A DNA stretch of 64,000 nucleotides. Source: Lineus longissimus (Eukaryota; Nemertea; Pilidiophora; Heteronemertea; Lineidae). Under the pieces are notes generated by a model. That model worked only from the letters and a program-made list of their open reading frames with translations. It was not told the origin of the DNA and did no database searches. Positions 36,205-47,034 of the stretch are shown here, piece by piece. A program made the position numbers and the translations under genes. Location of the stretch: contig NC_088309.1 of assembly GCF_910592395.1 (NCBI RefSeq), positions 26,478,599-26,542,598 of the forward strand, given 5' to 3'. Position 1 is the stretch's first letter, and each line of letters starts with the position of its first letter.

Positions 36205-37410
36205 CTTACTCCTCAGCCCCAATACTCAAGCTAATGTTTCGTCCAAGGTTGACAAACAATCTCAGTGGTCAGAAGTACAAACCCTAGGCTGCGATTACTT
36301 TGGACCACCATCAGTTATGTATCTACTGATCTTCTTGATGGACCTACCCTAGCGCAATATCCTAACACAAGTCAAGACAGTATTAGACACATCTCACCCA
36401 ACCCATCGCGTCCTTTCCTAAGTGGTTTCTGCGTCTAGTGCCAACCATTGATGGATGATTCCTTTCAACAGTGCTACAACCAATCATTGGCTTACTACCA
36501 TCTCCAAACCAATCATGCCGTAAAACAATTTGCTTTATGGGATTTTCTGCTAAGAGTGCTGACCAATACCACACAGTCGAAACTGTGGACCCGATTATTG
36601 GATAAACGCTTCGGAAATCTCACATCAAAGTGTTGGGTCATTAATGCAATAAGGCCATCACGGAGCAAGCGCTTGCGTGTTCCAGAAGCACGTTTCAGCC
36701 CACTCTGACCTACTATTACCAACATGCAAATTCGTAAAAAAAAATCATGATGTGAGAATGTCCAGTCAAGCCTTAAGCTACTTCCAGGTAGAAACACTTA
36801 CGCTTTGGTAATTTGAACCTGATACATTTTTGTAAAATTGATGGTGCTAAACTTGATGTTTATGTCAGACATTCCTGCAGGCACAAGAAATATCTTCTAA
36901 ACCTACGGCAAAGAGTCCAGCAAAAGGTCACGAGTGACAAGGTCATCTGTAAAATTGCCAAATAACCAGATACCACATTCAACTGCAACATCGAGTAACC
37001 TGACCCCGCCTTATCATTACAATTATCGCCTCCGCAACATTTGGTATTCCACATACAGTCAGGAAGGACAGTTCTCGTTAAGATCTTATTACCAGTTAAA
37101 GGTGCGCTGTTCCCAGTAGCATTTCATTGGTACAAGCAGACGAAGCTTGAGCAGGTCACCTACTACCTTGAAACCCACTCCTCCTGATTGTAACACCTTA
37201 TGTTCATGCTGTTTGGGCTTACTCACATAAGAATGGTACTGATAGCCATGCTATAATGAGTATCAGCGAACTCAGCTGGCGTACTGTCAATCGCGATTGG
37301 AAGCAATATCGCAGTGGCCATTTGTTGATTGCGTTGAATTGTCATTGTGAAGTCACGATAGGTAAATCACCTACTAGGTTTTTTGGGGGAAGTGGTGAAA
37401 TTGTATGATT
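36205..37410 (+). pseudogene. Possible decayed Ig/V-domain sequence
   Basis: Plus-strand pieces read like Ig strands in order. After a good acceptor (agttcttactcctcag) comes a B-strand-like EVQTLGCDYFGPPS (36272-36313), then an F-strand-like DDSFQQCYNQ (about 36451-36480) about 60 codons later. A second set follows: B-strand-like QLKVRCS (37093-37113), C-strand FHWYKQT after a frameshift (37122-37142), E-strand SISELSW (37259-37279) and an F-strand-like KQYRS (about 37300-37314), where the expected Cys is Ser. Trp-to-F-strand spacing is normal for a V domain. Frameshifts and stops interrupt it, so it appears non-functional. Based on motif reading only. Confidence 0.35.
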
Positions 37411-38257
37411 ATTGGGTAATTCACTGTGAATCAAATGTAATGTACGGTACGGAAGGAATCCTGTCATTGTAACCTTTTATCAGTCTTCCAGTAAAGGCAT
37501 CAATGTTTCAAATGGCTGGGGTGACCTTGTATTACCCTGATACAAAAAACTCTCTCATCAATGTTTTAGAGTTGGATTGCAATGAAGTTCAACACAGCTT
37601 TGCCCATCCTTATAGCTGAAAAGGTACTAAAAGTAAGGCATTACGAACTTGCCGCGAGAACATGTCAACAGCTTAGCACTTTACTTCCAGATACGGAAAT
37701 AAACCTTTGTAAATGTCATTGTCATCCCGTCCTCTCCAAGAACGAGCAGGCAGTTATTTTGAATATATACCGCATCTGACATATACGAGATTGCTTTCCA
37801 TGACCACGAAACGCAATATATAGTGAGGTCAGCGCTACTGCCAGTGACTTTCTCTATTGGATATGTGTTACAGTCGGGCAGTGTCTTTAATATCATATAG
37901 ACCAGAAGACATTGACATGGTCAATAGCGGATGGGCTAATATGAATGTCTCATCATCCTGCTTTTCTCCTTCAACAGTTGAAGGCATAAGTTGGCTGAAG
38001 AAAAACCTTATTTACGTGTTTTGGACTTTTCAGGAAAAAGACTACCATTGAGTTCATTGTCCGTTAAGTGTCTTTCTTGGAGTAAACGGGTGATGACTGT
38101 GAATGACTGCAGTATCTCTGTACACTACTGACTTGTTTCAATGACTTGTCATCAGCCTTTATTCATCTGCCTTTTCATGGCCAAGAGTGCGTAGATTTGA
38201 AGTATCACGTTGCTTTATGCCGCTTGATGACTGATGACAATAGAATTTTTCAGAAAA

Positions 38258-38288
38258 TATGAAGTGCCAAGTTCGATGGCACTTCATA
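38258..38288. repeat. Perfect 11-bp hairpin
   Basis: tatgaagtgcc (38258-38268) pairs with ggcacttcata (38278-38288) around a 9-nt loop. Confidence 0.6.
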
Positions 38289-38596
38289 AGCAGAGGTATG
38301 ACGGGAAAAACGAGTTGTTATTTCAATACTTGGGTTTGAAATGATTCTCGTGAAAATTGGTTATCCTTCATGCCTTGACTTTCTTTATATCATCTTGCGT
38401 TGACACAAACATAGTGGTGTAACTTTAAAGTTCGTCCCTTTACACAGTATTAGGAGAATCAATACATGAAGTTGTTTTCGTTGTAGCTAGTAACATCACT
38501 GAATATTTCTACTTGACAGGCGTGTTGCCTGGGTTTATCTTACATGGTATGTCCGAGGGGAATAAAAATGTGTTAGTTGCATGATATCTGTTTAAT

Positions 38597-38616
38597 GGTG
38601 AATGCAATCATTCACC
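38597..38616. repeat. Perfect 8-bp hairpin
   Basis: ggtgaatg and cattcacc with a 4-nt loop. Confidence 0.55.
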
Positions 38617-40859
38617 TAAGCAACTTAGAGAAGGGGAAAAAATTTGACTTGCACGAACTTCTGTGAAATAGCAAGAGAGAAGCTTTATAAGTTACGCGTT
38701 GCAAGACAAGATGAAAAGTTAACCAATAGCCACAGACACTACGACCTCTTGCAATATGGAAATTGAAGCTGGCTGATGTGAAACTGGCGGGCTTTGCTGG
38801 GTTTATCTGTGAGCTCAGATGGCATGTTAGCTTAAGATGCCCAGGGATTTGCCAACTACCCTATACACGATCAATAAGAATGTAAAGCGGAGACTAATTG
38901 TCGGCTATTGCGGGAATTGGTATTTGTTTACTTCGACTTAACAATATAATAGAGAATGTTTGACAAAAGGTTTCCAGCATGCCAAAAGTGGGATGCCATG
39001 ATACCCTTAGACAGCACGAAGCCACTTGGAAAACTCATAGTATGCGTTCGTTGGAAGTGTTATATCAGGTATAATCATTTATGTGAACATTATCACACAA
39101 AATTTCACTGTTAGTTAAAGGCTTGGGGATGAGATCGCCTCTGACCTTTTGGCCGTTATTCCCGTTTCACTAAAGGTTAAAGGTTGATCCTTTTTTTCCA
39201 GGGGTCTTGCCATACACCGAAAATACATTTCGACCTCTTTCATGTAAAACAATATGAGGCTTAGTAGGTTATTGGAATTTGGGTGGGGTTTCATTATTCA
39301 AGTTTATATTTTAAAAAGCTTTTATTGTGAGTACATTATCGTGCTACACAAAGGATAAATAGGTAAACTTGCCCCAATATCTAAAACAATCGATTCCATT
39401 AGTCAAAGCTGCAAAATAGCTTTTCAGTATCATAATGTAATGAAAACAACATACAGTGTGATGCGTTCAATATTTTGGAAAAATCATATTCATTTGATCA
39501 ATTGTTTGAAATTGTTAACGATTAGAGCTTTGGAAGTATATCAGGATTTATGCAAGGTAAAAAACCCCTAAAAAACAATTATCTAAATAATTTGAATACC
39601 AGGCGTGGCATGCTAAAATGAAAAATCGGGTTTTTGACACTAATCAAATGATATGTTTTTGGCCTACAGCCAATGGGTTCTTTGGCATCGAACTGTTCGT
39701 TCATATATCATTGATCCGGGACATTCACACAATATAACTCGGGTTATATTTTCAAGGTGTCGGTTACAACAACTCAGAAACACCCTGTTTAAGAAAGTGA
39801 GCTGAATAATTTATTAGATTTTCATAATCTCACCAAGTTGTGCTAACTGTGTGATAATATTTCTATAATAATCGCCAAATAGTCTTTTAAGTAACACATG
39901 CGGCGGTACATGAAAGGAAAACAGCACAAATAAGTGGACTTTTTAGCCAAATATTTTGGCATTACATTCTTAGTAATTTTTGCCCGGTCACGGAATCTCA
40001 TGTTCTGATTAGGTTTGGACCGTCGAAATCGAGACAGTAAACATTAGTAATGTAGGTTATGTGCTCAAAGTTGGTTTTTAATCGATTTTTCCTGCAAATC
40101 GGATATTGTCTAGAATTACATGACATATGGTATCAACAATAGAAGTTGTCTGTTGTTGTTTATGACAAAATGCATTTTTTTGTTCACTGAGTCTCGGTTA
40201 GATATAGCCAATGCTGTACTTGCTTGACTAATGGTGAGGGATATAATCATGGTAACATCACGGCATCACGATACTGTGCGAAGTGAATTTGCTGAAAGTA
40301 GCGTGGGTTCATTATGAAAGGTGATTTCCTGTTTATACTACGTTTAAGTTCAAAATTGCTATTTTAATCATGCTGTGTTGGACGATTGCAATTTCAAAAC
40401 CTTGTAACAGAAGACCAACCTACTCCATACCAATATGCTACTCGTCAATATACAGTCAAGATATACCAACGTTAACAATCTTAGTAATGCTTGGTCAGAT
40501 CTTATCCTGCTCATTAGGCAAAACAATCTGTAACAAAAAACTCTTTAGTACATTGCCAGTTTTTTCAATTTCCCTGAAAAAACACGAGGTAAGAAACATC
40601 AGACAGTCGGGTAAACAAAATCGCCCTTGCAATTTCCTTTTTCAATCAATAGTTCAAGACACATGGGTAGATCACTAATTGGTAAGTCTGATTGAAATTT
40701 ACTTGGTTTAGTTGCTCTATACAGAGTTGCACCTTGTCCATTCCATTTTAATGATATGACGTATTCGCATGTATGTACGGTCTGTGTGCATCGAGGGCAC
40801 CAACCCATATGAATTGCCGCCCAACTGCATTGAAATGGCCTTCCTAATATTACCTTTGA

Positions 40860-41600
40860 CTATTCATGCAGCAGTAACTAGGCACTACATCAAAATCAAC
40901 ATCAAATGCTACAAATCTCAATGCAATCAGTCAGAACAATGCATCTAGCGATCTCAGAATGGCATTGCGTGATGGACACAACCCTCGAGGCGGCCTTGTG
41001 AAATTACCCATCAGACCCTACCAATCATTACGATAGCTGTTAAAATGATGTTGTACTCCGCCAGCTAAACGCTAGCCCTAAAACCTAGCACTTAGCTAAC
41101 CCTCCGAATGACGTCGTGTTATAAAAGCTAACTGTGTGATTAACATTATACAATCATTTAGGCGCTACGGTGACATTTGCACTTCTACTTGGTCCCTCCC
41201 CTTGCCATAAGATGATCGGTAATTAGCAAACTCTCAGAATGGTGTTAGTTAATTGATGTATGTTACCCTAGAGTAACATGTGCGATGTGATGTATCAATT
41301 TCTTTAACATTAGTATTAACATCAAATCCATATAAAGCTGATCCTCGAAACAGCATCGTACATGGCAAAGTCTTAGAATGATAGTCGATAACTATTGCTA
41401 ACCTCTACGGCTAACATGTTCAAGTGTAGATGACACGTCTTGATAGTACTGACCTTTGTACGAACAAATCCTGTGAAACTAAATGCCCTTACAGCACGAC
41501 CGCACTAAATCAGCCTTCAAATGACATTGCGTCTGAATGCTAACCTCGGGGCTATCATTCGCGCGACCATCTCCCCGCATCAGACACTTTGTATTTATAA
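40860..41600. repeat. Decayed satellite-like tandem repeat, about 140 bp period
   Basis: A c-tc-gaatga/gg block recurs at 40953, 41102, 41233, 41372 and 41515 (intervals 149, 131, 139, 143). A second block, aacatcaaat, lies 52 bp before the first and 54 bp before the fourth, which confirms register. Gctaac-rich segments follow most copies. Identity between copies is low, so the array is old. A relative lies at 13.7 kb. The period is close to nucleosome length. Confidence 0.6.
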
Positions 41601-42469
41601 TTCAACACATCGGATGTAGAGAAAAACTAGAATAAGGTCGATGTAGTGTATTGCTATAGATGAATAATTGAAAGGATGGCTATGTCTTGCAATGATCGCT
41701 GAGGCTGATACTTGTGCTATCTCGTGGCACTTCGGCATGACTGGAACTTATAATCGGTTGTGAAGGAGAGAGAGGAGAGAAGATGATTTTGAAAGCAGTT
41801 TTCTGCCGGGGGAGTAGCATGCAGATGCCACTCGTATGCTGAGGATGCTTTATTATTTAAAATAACTGACAATATGATTTTTACCAAAATATAACTTCCT
41901 TAAAAAAACAGTCGGGGCATCTTATCGCTTCAGTCATACAGGCATTTAAAAGGGCAAATAATATTATATCTTTTAAAGGGCGAAAAATCTATTACCAATA
42001 CATGTAGTTTCTCCAAAAAGAATCTTTAAAAAATCGATGATTGATTTTATATGAGATCGTCACAAAACCTACATCGATGCTATCAATATTTTAACAGTTC
42101 CATTCAGCAGAGCATGATGGTTTTTAAAATGCTGACTAAAATTTCGTTTGTAATCAAATTTTATACTGAAATGTCCACATATATTTCTAATCAGGAGTTG
42201 AACCATTACTGCGCCAGATTTCCGAGATGCATTAGCTGATTGCTCTAGTATTGAATTGTCATCTCCATGTGACATATGTGGTGACAATAATGGATTTTCC
42301 TTACATGTGTACCGTGTTCCTACCTTTTCCGATAACAACTCGAAAACCAACTAGTACTGACAATAACCATTTAACAATATGACTGTCCTTTGCCACTGCA
42401 ACTATGGGTACCACACAAATTGGGTGTCTGTTAAACGTAACCCCGCCAGCCTTTTTATTTTTGATGCAG
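41601..42469. other. Non-coding stretch
   Basis: A purine-rich ag/gag run occurs near 41764-41782. A plus-strand frame at 42051-42239 ends NQELNHYCARFPRCIS, vaguely F-strand-like, with no splice support. Confidence 0.4.
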
Positions 42470-42564
42470 AATCCTGATATCGAGGTGACAAAATGTATAG
42501 CTTTCAGGGTAAGTACCAAAACAGAACCGAACATTCAATGGCGGATCCCTAAGCATCGAGTATG
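42470..42564 (+). CDS. Candidate Ig-domain exon (B-C strands)
   Basis: An excellent acceptor (agcctttttatttttgatgcag) and a donor (GTATG|GTGAGT) enclose 95 nt with an open frame: NPDIEVTKCIAFRVSTKTEP, then NIQWRIPKHRV. A Cys followed 15-16 residues later by Trp is the B-C strand pattern of Ig domains. The exon ends TG, and the next candidate exon starts G, restoring TGG (Trp). Many animal Ig domains are split by an intron after the C strand. A shorter alternative donor (TTCAGG|GTAAGT, 42509) would end the exon after 39 nt. Confidence 0.35.
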
Positions 42565-43056
42565 GTGAGTGCTGCCAGGGCAACCCATTGGCAATCCCCT
42601 TTTTTAGCGGATCCCTTTCAAGCCTCCAAAGCTGGGAAGAAAGATGCAATACGCCACATATGAAATTAAATAGTATCAACTATATTTGAGCATATCTACA
42701 TTTCATACCATATAACGATACTAGGCCAGTGACTGTAAAATACTAACACAGACATGACAGATGGGTACCCATGGCCACATCATTGAAATCATTGTCATTG
42801 AGTATTCACGTCAGGTCTCTCAACAATGACTAGAGTAGAATCCTGTTGTAGTGCATTGTATGATATATGTTTTGCCACATGCCATATTGTTGGGTCACCG
42901 GTGGTTGTTGTCTTTGTGTAACGACTGGCAGCAGTCTCAGACAGGAGAGTGGGACATTATTAACACTTCAAATGCAATCAATCGCCACTGTATAAATCAG
43001 TTTTATTATTGTTTGTGCGTATTGTGACAATTCATGCTACTGATTTTGAAATGCAG

Positions 43057-43201
43057 GGAAGCTGAATCGCGTCTATTAATTTGTAAGGCCAACCAACGAC
43101 TCTGCAGCACCATGCTCGTTGAGCAAACGATGATTCCAGAGTTCAAATTTAAGTGGAAATTTTCGCTGAATATCTTAATATCTCATCTCACTGTTGTTTA
43201 G
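43057..43201 (+). CDS. Candidate Ig-like exon (F-G strands) with stop
   Basis: After gattttgaaatgcag the frame matching the 42470-42564 exon is open to a TAG at 43199-43201. It starts EAESRLLICKANQRLC, then STMLVE, resembling an Ig F-G hairpin (Y-x-C-x-A-N...). The two exons alone give only about 35 residues between the Cys pair, too few for a normal Ig domain, so an exon carrying the D-E strands would be missing or the match is spurious. The remaining residues to the stop are not Ig-like. Confidence 0.3.
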
Positions 43202-44652
43202 TGCTTCAGTACGTCCCCCGTGTACTAGGAAATATCCACAAGGAAATTATTTAGTGACCATATCTCTGATTAATTTGGCCCTTATCATGGTTTCACATGC
43301 TTTAACGACTGAATTTACTCTCAGCTCAATGCCACTAGTTTCAATGAGACGACTGCTCCCAGCTCTAAAAGCTTATCTGAAACTTGTTTTCACACGCCTG
43401 TGTTTTAGCAACGAAACTTACAAATCCCTGAGCAATGTCCCATTGACACCAGACCTCACTAACCAGAGTAATGACGCAAGATAAAGTTCACTGGCTCCCA
43501 AGAAAGTAACACTACTTTTTAACATATGAAAGAAATTGTTTGCTAATGACTGAGTCCTTTGTCCGAACAATTTTGCCATAAATTCAGGCAAATCAACCAG
43601 AATGATTATGTTAGTGCCAGATGGGTTCCGTCACCGTAAATCACATTGTTATCCCATTAGAGTCAAGATGCACCATTAGGCGACATCGCACTGATAATCT
43701 TCGGTTCTGACCATGTCATCAACACCTTTGGCATGATTGATTTTCATAATATTCTGTGCAATTATTTCTGCACCATAATTACAAAAACGGAAGATTAGGT
43801 GGTTGGGAAGAAGGCAGTATTGAACATCTAGTGTGAGAGACGGCTTGCATTTCCTCGTATTTGAAATAATTTCAATGGCTTAAGCAGTTCCAATGCATGT
43901 ATGGCACTAGAAATGACATACGGAGCGCTCTTCTACTTTGTGCATGTGGTGTCTGAACCCAAACCGATGATGTCAATATGATTACAACCAACACTTTCAA
44001 AGGTTAGCATTATCTGAATGCCTTGTTCATGAACTATTATTGTCGTTCTGGTTGTCTGTCGACCCATCGTGGTCTTCAATGGTTAATCGCCCCAAAACTG
44101 TGGCAGACCATCAGCCAGTAATTACTCTGTGCACGCTAGCTCATCTCGGATCAAAATACTCTCATCTGCCCCGGGGCAGTCTTGGGTATTGTACTGGTCT
44201 CCCTCCGTATTCTCAAGAGACTGGCATCAAAACTATCGAATCCAGCTATAGCTCGGCACCCCGCCAATCTGCTGCCAATGCTATTGCTATCGTTCTTAAG
44301 GTTTATTGGCCAAGGTATCCATTGTTCTTCAAGTTTGATCCCTATTGGTTGTTACATTACTTCTTGTGCGAAGTTCTGATGAGTCACCAATAGACATTCC
44401 ACCTTAACCGGAATTATCAGTTCATTTCTTAATTACTGTACATTCGTATGAGTTATTCGGGATGGAGTTTTGAGTTTTGGCACATGGTCAGCTGCATGTT
44501 TGATTGAGATGCTCAGTCTAATAGTGATGTCATGAGAGTTCTACTAATAAGTGTTATCTCGCCCCTCAGATTATGACAGAGGACCTAACTTGTTAGCTAA
44601 TGATATTCTGATGAGGCGTTATCCCATTCAAAGAACAATGTCTTTCACGTTT
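43202..44652. other. Non-coding stretch with uninterpreted open frames
   Basis: Open frames of 96 and 117 codons (43194-43484 and 44040-44393, plus strand) show no domain or splice evidence. The 44.1-44.3 kb part is somewhat GC-richer. Confidence 0.4.
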
Positions 44653-44669
44653 GGGGGGGGGGGGGGGGG
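44653..44669 (+). repeat. Poly(dG) tract of 17
   Basis: An uninterrupted run of 17 G. Such tracts are rare, prone to length variation and sequencing error, and can form quadruplexes. Confidence 0.9.
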
Positions 44670-46414
44670 CATCGGCAGATACCAGCACCCGGTGACATTA
44701 AACGTGTTTTGTTCTTGCAGTGCTATAATGATTGTGAAGTCGTAGTAAGGATAGGCCCATGAAATGAATCCACCCAACCATCAGCTGATCATCGATTTTT
44801 CACTTCAAATAAAACTGGAAACTACATCTCGGACAATGTAGGATTGGTGTTCAAATTGCAGTTACTATGAGAGTACTTGCGATCGATCAATCGAGGAAAT
44901 CAGATGTTGCATTGGGACATGTATAAAGCTTTTGCTTTTATTGCAATAACACACTCAAATATCCTATACATGATAAAATCTATTTAAAAAATCCAAGTCT
45001 AACATGCTAGACAGTAGTGGTACATGTCCTTTAATGTGATCAGTTCAAAAAAGAAGCCCAAAGCAGCGACATTTTTCCTTCTTCCTCCAATTTATCAGAG
45101 GTCTATGACGTTTAAGTTGCATCGATTCATTGCGTTGGAAAATTTCGGCATAGCGGCGCATTCAAAGCTTTTTTCAAACTTGATTATGTTGAATAGAAAC
45201 CGTGTTTACATCCTTGCAATAGTTATTACAAAGATCACCACTTAAATGTCATTTCCCTTTCTGTTAACTTAGCATATTTACATTCCCAATCCATAATGGC
45301 TTTATGGGTTAAACATGATATCTTGTCCACGGCTTTTGTAAGGTTCGAAACAGAATAGATGTCATGAAAATGATCTTACTTTGATCTGTTCAAAAGTCAA
45401 TGCTATTTATATTTGGGTTTATTCACCGCAGTCTCCACTTGCCCACAATACGGTGCTGTCTATCTCGGACAAATAGAGACGTATTTGGTATCTGAAAATA
45501 TAGTTGGAGTAACTCCAACTCCTTTTATATAGATGTTATGACGAGCGTGTATTTTTGCAAATCATGATATTGGTGTACGTCGCTTCACAAACAACAAATA
45601 AGCCGTTGGATAATACATTCTTCAGGTCATGACATTCATTTGATTAAACGAAGAAGTTCAGACGACTTGAACTGACCTGGTTAGCCAATAATATCATCTG
45701 GTCCAGTAACCTGTCAACCGGTCTTTTGTTTTTGTCCACCATGTTTTAAATTAAACCCTTCAGAGAATTTACCGACATTTATTGGTGAAAGTCCGGAGAA
45801 ATCTGAATGAGTGGTTTTAGGTAAAGATACCGAACTGGGGGTATTGGTTGTCTCACCAGACACTGGGAGGTTGAAGCTTTATGAATTTTTCGAGACCGTC
45901 GAAACAACAGTTCGTTACCGCAAGTTGGTCAACCTGCCACGGCCACACTTATATTTTGAATCCTTTTTGGATTAGACAACATCATAAAGTTCTTATAACC
46001 TTCATCGGATTGGAGTGACGATACTGTTGGGCTATGTCACTGCAGCAAACACCTTGCCATGATAACATTACCCTCAGATCACAATCAGCAACCATGATTA
46101 TTCTGTCCTTGATTAGAGACCGAGATACCAATCTCCCAGGAGACCCAAGAATGAGATATTCATTCTCTCTTGCTCATAAACACCCTCAGGTAGTCTGCTA
46201 GAATAATTACCTGTGATAAGATAACATGGAGATCATTGAGCTGAAATAATGCATTTATTAGCCACACTAGGTTTCTCACTTATATGGTATCTTCGCAAAT
46301 AACAGTCATGGCAAACATTTATGTCATGAAGTCTGGGTAAACCTAAGGACCGTCAGTTGTTACTCGCCATAATCGTCAAGTGGAAGATAAATTGTCACCT
46401 TTTCCCAAGAGAAC
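44670..46414. other. Non-coding stretch
   Basis: A perfect 9-bp near-palindrome agttggagt-a-actccaact lies at 45502-45520. Nothing else supported. Confidence 0.45.
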
Positions 46415-46453
46415 GTCACAGTCACAGTCACAGTCACAGTCACAGTCACAGTC
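46415..46453 (+). repeat. Hexanucleotide microsatellite (GTCACA)6
   Basis: Six perfect GTCACA units (46415-46450) plus a partial unit. In one plus-strand frame this would read alternating His-Ser, but that open frame has no other support. Confidence 0.9.
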
Positions 46454-46743
46454 TGTTCCGTTTTCGGGTGATATTGCTTGAGCTTTTCTTGTTTAGGAGA
46501 GGACAAAGCTTTTTGTCACGCTGTCGTCGGCTATTTTTTTGGCAGCAAATTATCTTGTAGCGTGAAGCCGCTCATTGCCTGCTAAGTCAATTGACATTTT
46601 TCAGAGATAACTTTTTCCTGCAAAATGTGTATATCATCGGTGGTTTAAGTCTTGAAGACAAAGTCGTTGTTTTTAGCAGTAGTAGTCGGGGCCGGTTAAC
46701 AAATCTGAAGCAGGACATCTATAAGGGTTGATTTACAGAAAAA

Positions 46744-47007
46744 ATGGAGGCACTGTATTGCCAGCTGATCACTATACTATTCTTGTCAGTAGTATTGTTT
46801 TCTTGGGTAAATGTCCCTGAAGTCACTCCAGCAGGACCAATTGAACGTCAGTGCTTGACTAATATGCACAGCACTGCAGTCTCCCAAAATCTGCTTTGGG
46901 GGAACAAGATGATCTATTCCGAACATTTATGTTCTGTTTGTACAGTAAGAAGTTTTAGTTGCAGAATCAATTTGTTGAAATTACCCGGAGATATTGCACT
47001 ATCATAA
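46744..47007 (+). CDS. Putative small secreted cysteine-containing protein
   Basis: An 87-codon ORF from an ATG in good initiation context (aaaaATGG). The start is a textbook signal peptide: MEALYCQ, hydrophobic core LITILFLSVVLFSW, polar end VNVPEVTPA with cleavage likely near residue 30. The predicted mature part has four cysteines at 37, 63, 66 and 73. AATAAA follows 22 nt after the stop, consistent with a single-exon gene. Alternatively a donor-like ACA|GTAAGA at codon 67 could end a first exon of a larger secreted or membrane protein. gatttacag just upstream could be a 5' UTR acceptor. No family is recognised. Presumed extracellular; function unknown. Confidence 0.4.
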   Translation: MEALYCQLITILFLSVVLFSWVNVPEVTPAGPIERQCLTNMHSTAVSQNLLWGNKMIYSEHLCSVCTVRSFSCRINLLKLPGDIALS

Positions 47008-47028
47008 ATCATTTCCAGCTGTAGTTGT

Positions 47029-47034
47029 AATAAA
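47029..47034 (+). promoter_or_regulatory. Poly(A) signal AATAAA
   Basis: Canonical hexamer 22 nt after the stop codon of the 46744-47007 ORF. Confidence 0.4.

Larger units (their letters stand above)
37411..40859. other. Long AT-rich non-coding stretch
   Basis: Contains two perfect hairpins, listed separately. No exon with convincing splice sites was found. Confidence 0.5.

Noticed and set aside
40860-41600. CRISPR array
   Set aside because: Units are long, strongly diverged and lack short identical repeats with unique spacers. The window is eukaryotic.
44040-44393. Open frame of 117 codons
   Set aside because: No domain recognised in any frame and no matching splice sites; GC-richer composition alone lengthens open frames.
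45330-45360. B-box-like ggttcgaaac
   Set aside because: No A box at the expected distance upstream.
46357-46560. Plus-strand ORF with His-Ser repeats
   Set aside because: It is produced by the GTCACA microsatellite; no start context, splice or composition support outside the repeat.
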